Source: Patescibacteria group bacterium
GTDB lineage: Bacteria > Patescibacteriota > Gracilibacteria > UBA1369 > UBA12470
Assembly: GCA_018816885.1 (NCBI GenBank)
Contig: JAHIUS010000021.1
Coordinates: forward strand, 1-64,000
Direction: 5' to 3'
Length of the DNA stretch: 64,000 bases
In this document: positions 38,915-48,577 of the stretch, piece by piece
Position numbering within the stretch: the first letter of the stretch is position 1
How the letters are laid out: every line of letters begins with the position of its first letter
Notes under the pieces: model-generated
Seen by the model: the letters and a program-made list of their open reading frames with translations, nothing else
The model's database searches: none
What the model was told of the DNA's origin: nothing
Program-made: the position numbers and the translations under genes

Positions 38915-39640
38915 ATGAAACTCCTCATAACAATGCTCGCAGCCCTTCTCGCTCTCGCAGCGATCCCTCGGGTGAACGCCGAATCGATCGATATAAGAAC
39001 TTACGAATCAGGCACTATGTTGACAGCAGTAATAACTGCGCGTGATCTTATGACTCCCGTGATTGGAACCGCTTTTGACCTTTATTACGACCCCGAGGTG
39101 TTGTCTTATCTCGGTTACGAACATGGTGCGTTCTTCGAGCAGGGAGGTGAGCCGATTTACCTTGTTGTACCTGACGCAGATCATAAGGGAGGAAAAATAG
39201 TCACAGGAATTTCCCTTAAACGCACAGACACTCTTATTAATTCGAGCGGGACAATAATTGCTTTGAATTTTGAAGTTTTAAATAAAAATTCGACAGATCT
39301 GACTTTCAAAAACCAAATCATCTCAACAATCGAGGATGGCAAACGCAAAGACTTGGAAATCGAGTGGATCAATAAAGAAATATATCTGACAGAAGAGATC
39401 CCGGTAGTCGCAAAAGAACTGCCTCAGCCCGAGCCCGTCGCGGAAGAACCTGAAATCGCAGAATTAACCCAGGCAAACATCTTAAAGCCGGAGTTCCCAC
39501 TTGCAATGTTAATCCCGCTTCTGATTCTGCCTCTGATCTGTTATATTTTGGTAAGAAAATTAAGAAAACGCCGTGCAAATAAAGCTCTCAAAACCTTTAA
39601 TCCTCGCTTCGGGAAGCCCACGCCGCTTTACCCTTCTTAA
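38915..39640 (+). CDS. Membrane-anchored cohesin-like protein
   Basis: Signal peptide; MTPVIGTAFDLYYDPEVLSYLGYEHGAFF cohesin-like; C-terminal TM LAMLIPLLILPLICYILVRKLRKRR. Confidence 0.7.
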   Translation: MKLLITMLAALLALAAIPRVNAESIDIRTYESGTMLTAVITARDLMTPVIGTAFDLYYDPEVLSYLGYEHGAFFEQGGEPIYLVVPDADHKGGKIVTGISLKRTDTLINSSGTIIALNFEVLNKNSTDLTFKNQIISTIEDGKRKDLEIEWINKEIYLTEEIPVVAKELPQPEPVAEEPEIAELTQANILKPEFPLAMLIPLLILPLICYILVRKLRKRRANKALKTFNPRFGKPTPLYPS

Positions 39641-40169
39641 AGAACTTGGATTAGATTTCGAAGTTGATCCGGCAATAGACTTCCAGGAGAAAGAAAACGC
39701 AGAAGACCTAACTCCCGAAGCAATCGCAATACACAACGCCGAAGGAAAAGCGTTGGAAGTAGCAAAAAACCATCCGAAATCACTAATTCTCGGGGTCGAC
39801 ACAATCGGAGCATATCAACACCACATTCTTGGCAAACCGAAAGACCTTGAAGACGCTCGCCGCATCCTGAAAATCCTAAACGGCACAACTCACGAGGTAA
39901 TATCGGGGATCTGCCTCATCGACACAGAGAAAAACCGAAAGATAGCACGAGCGGAAAAAACTTTAGTCACTTTCGCTAAAATGAGTCCGCGCGAAATAGA
40001 AACTTACCTGGAATCCGGTGAGTCGATGGACAAAGCAGCAGCTTTCGCAATCCAAGGGTTGGGGTCGCTTTTTATAGAAAAAATCGACGGCGACTACTTC
40101 AATGTGGTTGGTCTCCCAATATTCAGAATGTACAAAATGTTCAAAGAGTTTGGCGAAAACCTCATCTAG
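39573..40169 (+). CDS. maf: Maf-like nucleotide pyrophosphatase
   Basis: LILASGSPRRFTLLKELGLDFEV; LGVDTIGAYQHHILGKPKD; IQGLGSLFIEKIDGDYFNVVGLP. Confidence 0.92.
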   Translation: MQIKLSKPLILASGSPRRFTLLKELGLDFEVDPAIDFQEKENAEDLTPEAIAIHNAEGKALEVAKNHPKSLILGVDTIGAYQHHILGKPKDLEDARRILKILNGTTHEVISGICLIDTEKNRKIARAEKTLVTFAKMSPREIETYLESGESMDKAAAFAIQGLGSLFIEKIDGDYFNVVGLPIFRMYKMFKEFGENLI

Positions 40170-40187
40170 CTATATAATCGAAACACT

Positions 40188-40222
40188 CTATGATCTTTGA
40201 TCTTGAGTTTATAATCTAAATA
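40188..40222. repeat. Heptad tract M
   Basis: CTATGAT CTTTGAT CTTGAGT TTATAAT CTAAATA; shares words with tract L. Confidence 0.7.
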
Positions 40223-40231
40223 AAAACAAAA

Positions 40232-40828
40232 ATGTCAAAACAAGGAGGAAAAATCGCACTCGTGCTCGGGATGGTAACAGGTGCAGCAACAGGTCTTTTA
40301 TTCGCGCCAAGCAGAGGAAAAGATCTTCGTAAAAAAATAGCCGCAGAACGCAAAAAAGGCGGAAGCGGAACCAGAGCGGTAGGAGATGATCTCAAGAGAA
40401 TGGGGGAAGATATTTTCGGATTGATGAAAGAAATCGCCGAAATGGAAGAGGTCCAAAAAGCCATCGATAAAACCAAAGGAACCGCAGCCGAAATGGTCAA
40501 CATGAAGAAAGAAGATCTCGACAAACTGGTCAAAAAAGCTCACACCAAAGCCGAAGACATGAAGGTCCTCGTTACTAAATTCGCAAAAGAAAAGAAAACT
40601 CAGCTGGAAAATGAGGTTAAAAAGAAAACCAAAAAAGCCAAGACTAAAGCTAAGAAAGTCGTTAAAAAAGCCACAACCAAGGGCAAGGAAGCTGTAACCA
40701 AAGCCAAAAAAGTCGCAAAGAAGGTGGAAAAGAAGGTCGCACCAAAAAAGAAAACGACTCCAAACAAAAAGCCGTCAACCAAAAAGAAAGCTGCTCCGAA
40801 GAAGAAAACAACAGCCAAGAAGAAATAA
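40232..40828 (+). CDS. YtxH-like protein with histone-H1-like Lys-rich tail
   Basis: LVLGMVTGAATGLLFAPSRGKDLRKKI; KKKTKKAKTKAKKVVKKATTKGK... tail. Confidence 0.75.
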   Translation: MSKQGGKIALVLGMVTGAATGLLFAPSRGKDLRKKIAAERKKGGSGTRAVGDDLKRMGEDIFGLMKEIAEMEEVQKAIDKTKGTAAEMVNMKKEDLDKLVKKAHTKAEDMKVLVTKFAKEKKTQLENEVKKKTKKAKTKAKKVVKKATTKGKEAVTKAKKVAKKVEKKVAPKKKTTPNKKPSTKKKAAPKKKTTAKKK

Positions 40829-41143
40829 CTATTTCTGTGCAATAGAACCGTCTAACTTGGAACAAGGTATGACCTTGGTTTCTTTTGATTCACCTGCAAG
40901 TTTTCCGGGATAAGTAGATAAATGGGCATAACATTGGCCGGTCTCTTCATCTTTCTCAAGCTCAATGCCAAGAACTCCTTTTAATTCTTCTCCGGTTAAA
41001 ATGAATTCAACGTCGATTTCAGGATCTGCAACGGTAATAATCAGGCGTCCGGGATCGGCGACTTCAACTTCGCTACATCCGGCCAAAAGACCCATTACCG
41101 CAACAACAAAGACAAACCTTTCAAAATGTTTAGAAGTTTCCAT
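40829..41143 (-). CDS. Small putative lipoprotein
   Basis: FVVAVMGLLAGC lipobox. Confidence 0.6.
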   Translation of the reverse strand: METSKHFERFVFVVAVMGLLAGCSEVEVADPGRLIITVADPEIDVEFILTGEELKGVLGIELEKDEETGQCYAHLSTYPGKLAGESKETKVIPCSKLDGSIAQK

Positions 41144-41156
41144 GAGTATTTAATAT

Positions 41157-42467
41157 CTAGGCTCGCAATTTTTCCATCATTGCTACCTTCTTGTCAATAA
41201 GTTCTTTCGTCCCGATATCCTTTCTGTAAAAAACCGGCCCCTTAACTGTGCCCAAAGCGGAGCTAGCCATCTCGGAAGCTTCGGAGATCGTATCCGCAAT
41301 CCCGACAAAAGCAATCGCACGGCTGCCGCTCAGGTATAAGCCATCTTCACGCTGATCGACGGAAGCATAATAAGTTCTCACGCCTTTAGGGATCTCGCCG
41401 ACCTCGATTTTCTCGCCTTTAACAGGTTTGTCAGGATAGCCGTTAGGAACGATATATTTGCAAACTGTAGCCTTTTTCTCGAACTCAATATTCAAACCTG
41501 ATAACTCCCCCGAAATCATCGCCTCGCAAACATCCGTGAAATCCGTCTTCAAAATCGGCAGAACATTCATCGCCTCGGGATCACCGAATCGAACATTGTA
41601 CTCAATCAAGCCAACCTTATCGCAGCAAGCAATGAACCCGCCATACATAATGCCTTTGTAATAAATCCCGGTCTCCTCATAAAGAGCTTTCGCAACCGCA
41701 ACATTGATATTATGCGCATCTCGAATATCCGAATCCTGCAAGAAAGGCAACGAATGATTCGCATCGCTGTAAGTCCCCATGCCACCGGTATTCGGCCCCT
41801 CATCACCATCATAAGCCCTTTTATGATCCTGAACAGCCGGCATCGATACAACATTAATACCATCAACAAAACTCATCAAACTAAACTCCTGCCCAACAAA
41901 CTTTTCCTCAACAACAACATGTCCATCATCCTCGATACAAGACTCCGCATACTTAACCCCATCTTGAATAGAATCCAGATGATCCCCGGAAACTTTCACC
42001 CCCTTACCACCCATCAGGCCATCAGCTTTTACAACATACTCACCCCCCAATTTCTCCATAAACTCCCGAATTCCTTCCTTATCATAAAAAACCTTAAACT
42101 CCGGATTCCCCGGAATCCCATGCTTTTTAAGCAAATCCCGCGCAAAAGACTTCGAAGACTCAAGAGCCCCTACCGTCATCATCGGGGAAGCGCTTTTAAC
42201 CCCCACTTCTAGCAGCATATCAACAGCACCGTCCGCAATAGGCCCCTCGGGCCCGATAAAAGCAAAGTCCGGCTGAATATGCCTCGCAAAATCCCGCAAA
42301 CGATCAAAATCCGACACGCTCCCAACCTCATAACCCGCAGAAATCGCCATTAGCCCAGGATTCTTAGCCCCGCCGTAAGTATAAACTTGAGCATCATTCC
42401 TTTTCACAAAAGTCTCTCCAATGATGTGCTCCCGCGCCCCGTTTCCAACTAAGAGTATTTTTTTCAT
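41157..42467 (-). CDS. purD: Phosphoribosylamine--glycine ligase
   Basis: LLVGNGAREHII; GGKGVKVSG; NVRFGDPEAMNVLP. Confidence 0.93.
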   Translation of the reverse strand: MKKILLVGNGAREHIIGETFVKRNDAQVYTYGGAKNPGLMAISAGYEVGSVSDFDRLRDFARHIQPDFAFIGPEGPIADGAVDMLLEVGVKSASPMMTVGALESSKSFARDLLKKHGIPGNPEFKVFYDKEGIREFMEKLGGEYVVKADGLMGGKGVKVSGDHLDSIQDGVKYAESCIEDDGHVVVEEKFVGQEFSLMSFVDGINVVSMPAVQDHKRAYDGDEGPNTGGMGTYSDANHSLPFLQDSDIRDAHNINVAVAKALYEETGIYYKGIMYGGFIACCDKVGLIEYNVRFGDPEAMNVLPILKTDFTDVCEAMISGELSGLNIEFEKKATVCKYIVPNGYPDKPVKGEKIEVGEIPKGVRTYYASVDQREDGLYLSGSRAIAFVGIADTISEASEMASSALGTVKGPVFYRKDIGTKELIDKKVAMMEKLRA

Positions 42468-42493
42468 TTATTTTAAGATTAAAAATTTCCACC

Positions 42494-42528
42494 TACTTGG
42501 TACTTGGCACTTGATACTGGGTACTCAC
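42494..42528. repeat. Heptad tract H
   Basis: TACTTGG TACTTGG CACTTGA TACTGGG TACTCAC. Confidence 0.85.
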
Positions 42529-44024
42529 AAAAGCGGCATCTGATCCTCACTATGATACTTGTCCACAACCTCTGCGCATCTATCGGCTTCTCGATCGGAT
42601 TCGGCCTTTTTCAGCATTTCCTCATCAATATCGCCGGTAGGGTAGTCTCCGTTGAAGCAAGCGCAGCAGAAATCATCCTTTTTGACATCTCCAAAAGCAA
42701 CAGCCCTCTGCAAATCCGGCAACTCCTGGTAAAAAAGCTCATCAGCCCCGATAGATTTGCGAATTTCGTCGATAGTAAGCTCGTTCGCAACATACTCTTG
42801 CCGACTCGGGAGATCGATCCCATACAAACAAGGATGGGTGAGGGGAGGAGCCGCAACTGCGAAATAAACTTTTCGCGCCCCGGCATTCCGCACAAGTTCA
42901 ATGATTTTTTTGGAAGTATTCCCTCGCACAATACTGTCATCAACCAGAAGCACATTCTTATCTTTAAGCTCAACAACATTAGGTGAAAGCTTATAACGGA
43001 TCGACTTCTGACGAGCAACCTGCCCCGGCATAATGAATGTTCGCCCGATATAACGGTTTTTAATCAAACCTTCCCGGAATTTAACTCCAAGCTCATGAGC
43101 CAAAGAAACGGCGGTAGACCTCGAAGTATCCGGGACGGGGCAAACAACATCGATATCAATATCGGCCTTTTTGATTATAGGCGCAAGCGTCTCACCCATA
43201 TGCAGCCTCGCCTTATAAACGGAAATCCCATCAATAATCGAGTCGGGACGTGCGAAATAAACATACTCGAATATACAGTGAGCACATTTTTTGTTCGCAA
43301 CCACCTTGCGGTGAACATCCCTGTTGTTATCGATAAACACAACCTCTCCGGCAGCAACATCCGAAACTTTTTCAAACCCGAGAGTTTCCAGAACAACAGA
43401 TTCGGAAGAGAAAATATAGTCCGTTTGCAGCCCTTCTCTTTTCCCGAAAACACCCGGTCTGATCCCGTGCGGATCTCGGAAAGCAAACATGCCTTGCCCG
43501 GCAATATGTCCGACAACGAAATAAGCACCGGAAAGCTTTTCAAGTACCTCTTTTACAGCCTCAAATACCTGCTCCGGCTGCAAATGCCTGTTCGGCTTCT
43601 GCCTCCTGAGGGCTTTGGCAAAAACATGCTGTATCAGTTCAACATCACAGTTGGAATTTACATTCACAAGTTCCTCTTCCTGCAATTTCTTTTTATCCTT
43701 ATGAAAATCCACAAGATTTCCGTTATGCGCCATCGCAAGCCCGTAAGGAGCAGACCTTACGAAAGGTTGTGCATCCGTAACACTGCACCCTCCAACAGTC
43801 GGGTAGCGAAGATGCCCGATTCCGATCTGGCCAGGCAATCTTTTGAATATATTTTCATTGAAAATATCCCTCGCCATTCCTTCATCCTTGTGCAGATGAA
43901 AGTGCCCCCCGTCAAAAGTCACAATCCCGGCAGCATCCTGCCCTCTGTGCTGCAGAACAACCATCGCGTCATATAGCTCGTAGACTACATTGTCCCCACC
44001 ATAGATTCCGATAACTCCGCACAT
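42525..44024 (-). CDS. purF: Amidophosphoribosyltransferase
   Basis: MCGVIGIYG N-terminal Ntn Cys; LLVDDSIVRGNTSKKIIELVRNAGA. Confidence 0.95.
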   Translation of the reverse strand: MCGVIGIYGGDNVVYELYDAMVVLQHRGQDAAGIVTFDGGHFHLHKDEGMARDIFNENIFKRLPGQIGIGHLRYPTVGGCSVTDAQPFVRSAPYGLAMAHNGNLVDFHKDKKKLQEEELVNVNSNCDVELIQHVFAKALRRQKPNRHLQPEQVFEAVKEVLEKLSGAYFVVGHIAGQGMFAFRDPHGIRPGVFGKREGLQTDYIFSSESVVLETLGFEKVSDVAAGEVVFIDNNRDVHRKVVANKKCAHCIFEYVYFARPDSIIDGISVYKARLHMGETLAPIIKKADIDIDVVCPVPDTSRSTAVSLAHELGVKFREGLIKNRYIGRTFIMPGQVARQKSIRYKLSPNVVELKDKNVLLVDDSIVRGNTSKKIIELVRNAGARKVYFAVAAPPLTHPCLYGIDLPSRQEYVANELTIDEIRKSIGADELFYQELPDLQRAVAFGDVKKDDFCCACFNGDYPTGDIDEEMLKKAESDREADRCAEVVDKYHSEDQMPLL

Positions 44025-44030
44025 ATTGAT

Positions 44031-44124
44031 TAGTTGTTAGGAAGTAGTTGTTAGTAGTTAGTTTAGTTGTAGAAGTAGTTGTAGTGGTAAAAAATTCCAA
44101 TACGCCATCAGCCATTAGCCATCT
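44031..44124. repeat. Heptad tract O (TAGTTGT and GCCATYA words)
   Basis: TAGTTGT TAGGAAG TAGTTGT TAGTAGT TAGTTTA ...; GCCATCA GCCATTA GCCATCT. Confidence 0.7.
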
Positions 44125-44956
44125 GCTTTTTAAAAGCATTCAAAGTATTTAGCATCAGACAAGCAACAGTCATTGGCCCAACTCCTCCGGGAACGGGAGT
44201 GATATAAGAAGCTTTTTTAGAAACCTCATCAAAATCCACATCTCCCCGGAGCCCATCATCGGTTCTGGTAGTCCCAACATCCACGACAATGATGCCTTCT
44301 TTAACCATATCGGCAGTAATCAATCCCGGCTTGCCAACAGCAACCACAAGCAAATCCGCACCAATGGTGTGGCTCTTTAAATCTTTAGTATCGATATGAC
44401 AAGTTGTAACGGTCGCACCTCTGTTAAGAAGCATTGCCGACATAGGTTTGCCAACAATATTGCTGTGGCCGACAACAGTCGCATCCATCCCTCGGACATC
44501 GATTCCATAATGATCCAACATTCGAATCACACCTTTTGGTGTGCAAGGCGCCATATCCTCAAACTCACTCGAAAGGAACATTTTCCCAATATTATAAGCA
44601 TGAAAACCGTCCACATCTTTGTAAGGGTCGATAGCTTTGATGACTTCCGGCACATAAACATGCTCCGGCAGAGGCAGTTGAACCAAAATCCCATTAACAT
44701 CCTTCCGTTCATTGAGTTCATCGATTTTTTCAATCAAAGACTTGGTCGTCACCTCGGAAGGCTTAAGATTAATCTGCTCCCACTCGATTCCGACCTCCTG
44801 ACAAGCCCTCTTCTTCATCTTTACATAAGTCTGACTGGCAGGATCTTCTCCAACCAAAACAACCACCAGCTTAGGTGGTTTCGGCAGATCGCGCACCTCT
44901 CCCTTGATCTCTTCGAGTAAAGACTTCGAAACCAGCTTGCCATCTAGGAGTTCCAT
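44108..44956 (-). CDS. folD: Bifunctional methylenetetrahydrofolate dehydrogenase/cyclohydrolase
   Basis: YVKMKKRACQEVGIEW; GILVQLPLPEHV; PVPGGVGPMTVACLM. Confidence 0.95.
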   Translation of the reverse strand: MELLDGKLVSKSLLEEIKGEVRDLPKPPKLVVVLVGEDPASQTYVKMKKRACQEVGIEWEQINLKPSEVTTKSLIEKIDELNERKDVNGILVQLPLPEHVYVPEVIKAIDPYKDVDGFHAYNIGKMFLSSEFEDMAPCTPKGVIRMLDHYGIDVRGMDATVVGHSNIVGKPMSAMLLNRGATVTTCHIDTKDLKSHTIGADLLVVAVGKPGLITADMVKEGIIVVDVGTTRTDDGLRGDVDFDEVSKKASYITPVPGGVGPMTVACLMLNTLNAFKKQMANG

Positions 44957-45025
44957 TGATAGGGGATTAGGGCAAATTGATTTTAGCAGGGGTGGGGGAG
45001 TGTGACAATAGGTTAATTATCAGCC

Positions 45026-45619
45026 TCAGAACCTTCTCCCATACTTCATCGCTTCACTAACAACACCCCAAACCAGCTCAGCCGTATCCTCCTTCCTATC
45101 CTGAAGCAGAACAGTCCTCCATTGATGCTTTTCCGCCAAATCTTGCAGAACCTGCCGACACTTCCGAATAAGATCATCGTTTCTCTCGTGAATATGCAAA
45201 GCTTCCATAGCACTTTCAACCCGATCACCATCAATCAAAATCGCCAAATCCTCTTGAATTAGGAACTGATTCAAACGCTCAAGCCAAACAGGGTCAGCAC
45301 CCTTGGCCGTACCCCAAGCCACTCCCGTTCCAATGTAATCTTCAGCCACCACAATATAACCGTCCGCAAGCCATTTCTTAAGCTCCGGCTGGAACTGATA
45401 TCTATTCAAAGCAAACCACATTTGAAGCTCTTCCTCGGTGATGTTTTGCGACTCACCACTCCTTAAAATCCTATTCAAATAAGGCCCGGTTGGCTCCAGG
45501 TCATAGACCGGATATTTCACATATTTGGCCTTTTTCCCGGCAGCCTCCAACTTCTCAACAAGCAGCTTGGCGTGAGTCGTCTTCCCCATATTGTTTGTCC
45601 CGTAGATTGTGATTAGCAT
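45026..45619 (-). CDS. Thymidylate kinase-like P-loop kinase
   Basis: YGTNNMGKTTHAKLL P-loop; AEDYIGTGVAWG; unusual P-loop relative to canonical Tmk. Confidence 0.75.
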   Translation of the reverse strand: MLITIYGTNNMGKTTHAKLLVEKLEAAGKKAKYVKYPVYDLEPTGPYLNRILRSGESQNITEEELQMWFALNRYQFQPELKKWLADGYIVVAEDYIGTGVAWGTAKGADPVWLERLNQFLIQEDLAILIDGDRVESAMEALHIHERNDDLIRKCRQVLQDLAEKHQWRTVLLQDRKEDTAELVWGVVSEAMKYGRRF

Positions 45620-45629
45620 ATTATGTTGG

Positions 45630-45715
45630 TATTAGGTATCAGGTATTAGGTATCAGGTATTTGAGGTTTTCATAAAAATTTCCAATATACTTAATACCTA
45701 CTACTTGCTACTATC
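45630..45715. repeat. Heptad tracts K
   Basis: TATTAGG TATCAGG TATTAGG TATCAGG TATTTGA; then TACTTAA TACCTAC TACTTGC TACTATC. Confidence 0.8.
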
Positions 45716-46139
45716 CCGTACTTCCAAATCCACCTCTTGATTCTTTCCGCATCTCTTCAACCTCTTCCCATTCGAATTTATCAATTCTAACAAAAACTCC
45801 TTGAGCGATCTTGGTTCCGCGTTTGATTTTAACAGATTCATCGGAAAAATTGTAAACCTGAATCTTAATCTCATCCTCAGGCCCGCAATAATCATGATCG
45901 ATTATCCCGAAACCGTGAGGGGGAGTTACCCCATGCTTCCGAGGAGTGCTCGAACGCGAGGCAACAATCAGCATATATCCCTCGGGAACCTCGATTATCA
46001 GGTTGGAAGGCACAAGTTCAATCGTTCCCGGCTCAACAGTAGTATCTTCCCTTGCCAAAATATCGAACCCCACAGAACCATCCGTCTCGTATTGAGGCAG
46101 AGGTAGACTTTTATCGATTCGTTTGATTTTAACTTTCAT
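45711..46139 (-). CDS. dut: dUTP diphosphatase
   Basis: ASRSSTPRKHGVTPPHGFGIIDHDYCGP; RGGFGSTG. Confidence 0.92.
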   Translation of the reverse strand: MKVKIKRIDKSLPLPQYETDGSVGFDILAREDTTVEPGTIELVPSNLIIEVPEGYMLIVASRSSTPRKHGVTPPHGFGIIDHDYCGPEDEIKIQVYNFSDESVKIKRGTKIAQGVFVRIDKFEWEEVEEMRKESRGGFGSTG

Positions 46140-46145
46140 AAGTTT

Positions 46146-46769
46146 CTAATTTAAAATTTCTGATTTAAGCTCCCCCAGGAGCTCACCATCAATAACTCTA
46201 CCATGTCCAGGTAAAATCACATCGGCAATTTCAAAAATCTTTCTCATACTTTTTGCAAAAGAATCATCATCTCGACAAGAATGGGAGTTTTCACCCCTGA
46301 TAAGATCCTCCCGAACAGCATCACCCGCGCAAACAAAAACTTTCCCCTCCTCCTCATAAATAAAAGAAACATGACTCATCGTATGCCCGGGAGTCGGCAA
46401 GCTCTTAACTCCTTCAGGCAAGATGGCCTCATGCAGCTCCCGATCATGGTAAACGGTAGTCTCCCCGGTAGGCCTAAGCGCCGCACTGCTGGTAAAAATA
46501 GTCGCAGTATCCTTGAAGAGGTAGTTGTTGGAAGTATGATCAAGATGGTGATGTGTGTTAAGAACGAAATCTATGTCCTCGGGATTTAGTCCTTCATCGG
46601 AAAGAGCGGCAACCAACTTGTCCGCATGAGAAAAAGCCCCCGGATCCACCAAGATAATCTCATCACGAACATTCTTTATTAAAACAGGTCCACTAGACAG
46701 AGGATTTATTTCATAATACCCATCATGCTTGAAATTCTGATGCTCACCTTGGAAAAGTTGTTTAATCAT
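46146..46769 (-). CDS. MBL-fold metallo-hydrolase
   Basis: VLNTHHHLDHT; LPTPGHTMSHVSF. Confidence 0.88.
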   Translation of the reverse strand: MIKQLFQGEHQNFKHDGYYEINPLSSGPVLIKNVRDEIILVDPGAFSHADKLVAALSDEGLNPEDIDFVLNTHHHLDHTSNNYLFKDTATIFTSSAALRPTGETTVYHDRELHEAILPEGVKSLPTPGHTMSHVSFIYEEEGKVFVCAGDAVREDLIRGENSHSCRDDDSFAKSMRKIFEIADVILPGHGRVIDGELLGELKSEILN

Positions 46770-47461
46770 GATGCAGCCTCCTTGGTGTCGATTTTAATCG
46801 CGGGCCCCATTGTAGTTGTAAGAGTAATGCTCTTAATATAGATGCCTTTCAGATCTTTAGGTTTATGATCGGTAATTGTTTTCAGGTATGTCTTTAAATT
46901 TTCCGCCAAATTTTCCGCGGAAAAAGATACCTTCCCAATCATATTGTGCAGATTTCCTGCTTTATCGTTTCTGAACTCGACCTTGCCTTTTTTAATCTCT
47001 TCAATTGTTTTTGCCACATCGGGAGTAACGGTTCCGGCTTTTGGGTTCGGCATCAAACCTTTTTGACCGAGAACTCGGGCGATTTTACCTAGAGATTTCA
47101 TCATGTCAGGAGTAGCGACAGCAACATCGAAATCCATCCATCCTTTTTCGATTTCCGCAACAAGGTCATCATTTCCGGCCTTAACTGCGCCGGCATCAGT
47201 AGCTTCTTTGACCTTGTCATCAGAAACAAAAGCAACGACGCGAACTTCCTTGCCTGTTCCGTGCGGGAGAACAACAGTATCGCGAAGCTGCTGTTCGGCA
47301 TGCTTTGGGTTGATTCCAAGGTTCATATGAACCTCGACAGAAGAGTCGAACTTCGTAACGGAAGTATCTTTGATCAAAGAACAAGCCTCGTCGATTGAGT
47401 ATAGCTTGTCCGATTCGATTTTCTCGAGCACAGCTCGATACTTTTTACCATGTTTAGCCAT
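46766..47461 (-). CDS. rplA: 50S ribosomal protein L1
   Basis: VVLPHGTGKEVRVVAF; GLMPNPKAGTVT. Confidence 0.95.
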   Translation of the reverse strand: MAKHGKKYRAVLEKIESDKLYSIDEACSLIKDTSVTKFDSSVEVHMNLGINPKHAEQQLRDTVVLPHGTGKEVRVVAFVSDDKVKEATDAGAVKAGNDDLVAEIEKGWMDFDVAVATPDMMKSLGKIARVLGQKGLMPNPKAGTVTPDVAKTIEEIKKGKVEFRNDKAGNLHNMIGKVSFSAENLAENLKTYLKTITDHKPKDLKGIYIKSITLTTTMGPAIKIDTKEAAS

Positions 47462-47519
47462 GATTTTTGGGGTTAAGTGGTATTAGTGGCCTTACTTAAA
47501 GCCTCCCACGAAATAAGTG

Positions 47520-47885
47520 TTAATCTTCTTTTTTGCGTCTTTGAATTACAGTCCAATGATAAAGCCACAGCGGAGTACCGACGAAAATCTGCGAAACCCC
47601 AATAGCCAAATCCCTTTTTCTAGCATCCGAATCTGAAACTTCTCTTTCTTCCTCACATTCCGCTGTTTGTTCTTCTGTTAGCTCAGTCGTATCAGGAGCT
47701 AGTCTGTATTTGCCCTCATAACAACTGTCGTAATAATATTCTTCATAATGCGCTAACGGGAAAACATAAGTCTTCATGCAAACATTTAGAAGCCCGATTG
47801 CACCAGTTATAAAAATAATCAGCCCAACAGCCGAAAATGTGTACAAATAAATGTTACGAATGATTTTTTTGAATTTTGTTTTCAT
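47520..47885 (-). CDS. Two-TM hypothetical membrane protein
   Basis: Intact ORF with IYLYTFSAVGLIIFITGAIGLLNV and IGVSQIFVGTPLWLYHW. Confidence 0.5.
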   Translation of the reverse strand: MKTKFKKIIRNIYLYTFSAVGLIIFITGAIGLLNVCMKTYVFPLAHYEEYYYDSCYEGKYRLAPDTTELTEEQTAECEEEREVSDSDARKRDLAIGVSQIFVGTPLWLYHWTVIQRRKKED

Positions 47886-47895
47886 GTTGTTGTGT

Positions 47896-48007
47896 TAGTG
47901 AGTAGATAACAAGTAACAGATAACAGATTGAGAATTTCACTGGGTACTTGAGACTTGGCACTTGGATCTTGTTTGGATCTTGTCTCTTGGCTTCTTGGAT
48001 CTTACTA
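47896..48007. repeat. Sixteen-unit heptad tract filling an intergenic region
   Basis: TAGTGAG TAGATAA CAAGTAA CAGATAA CAGATTG AGAATTT CACTGGG TACTTGA GACTTGG CACTTGG ATCTTGT TTGGATC TTGTCTC TTGGCTT CTTGGAT CTTACTA. Confidence 0.8.
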
Positions 48008-48009
48008 AG

Positions 48010-48438
48010 TTATCCTTTCACTTCTACGCCCATACTTCTTGCTGTCCCGGCAATAATTTTGGCTCCGGCTTTGATGTCGTTTGCGTTTAGATCCGGCTGC
48101 TTCTCCTTGGCGATTGCCTCGAGTTGAGCCTGCGTGATGGTTCCGACTTTCTCTTTGTTCGGTACTCCGGATCCTTTGTTTAGATTGATCGCTTTCTTGA
48201 TAAGGATCGCTGCAGGTGCGGTTTTTTTGATAAAAGTAAAACTTCTATCCTCATAAACCGTAATTTCAACAGGGACGATAGTTTCGCCCATATCCTTGGT
48301 ATCGTTGTTGAATTGATTACAAAAATCCTGAATCTGAAGCCCATGCTGACCGAGAGCAGGACCGACAGGAGGAGCAGGATTAGCTTTCCCCGCAGGGATT
48401 TGCAGTTTGATAACTGTTAAAATCTTTTTAGGTGCCAT
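48010..48438 (-). CDS. rplK: 50S ribosomal protein L11
   Basis: [25 protein letters not shown]. Confidence 0.97.
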   Translation of the reverse strand: MAPKKILTVIKLQIPAGKANPAPPVGPALGQHGLQIQDFCNQFNNDTKDMGETIVPVEITVYEDRSFTFIKKTAPAAILIKKAINLNKGSGVPNKEKVGTITQAQLEAIAKEKQPDLNANDIKAGAKIIAGTARSMGVEVKG

Positions 48439-48577
48439 AGTGATTTAAATATAAGATATAAGATCAAAAATCATAGAAAATGCGGAGAGATTCTAAGAGG
48501 TTTGCTCAGATAAGTCAACCTGAAAATTTATTCATCACATCCCTCAATCCCCACATTAAGCGTAATTTTATTTCAAG

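Noticed and set aside
43095-43976. 293-aa ORF antisense to purF
   Set aside because: Opposite strand of a highly conserved gene
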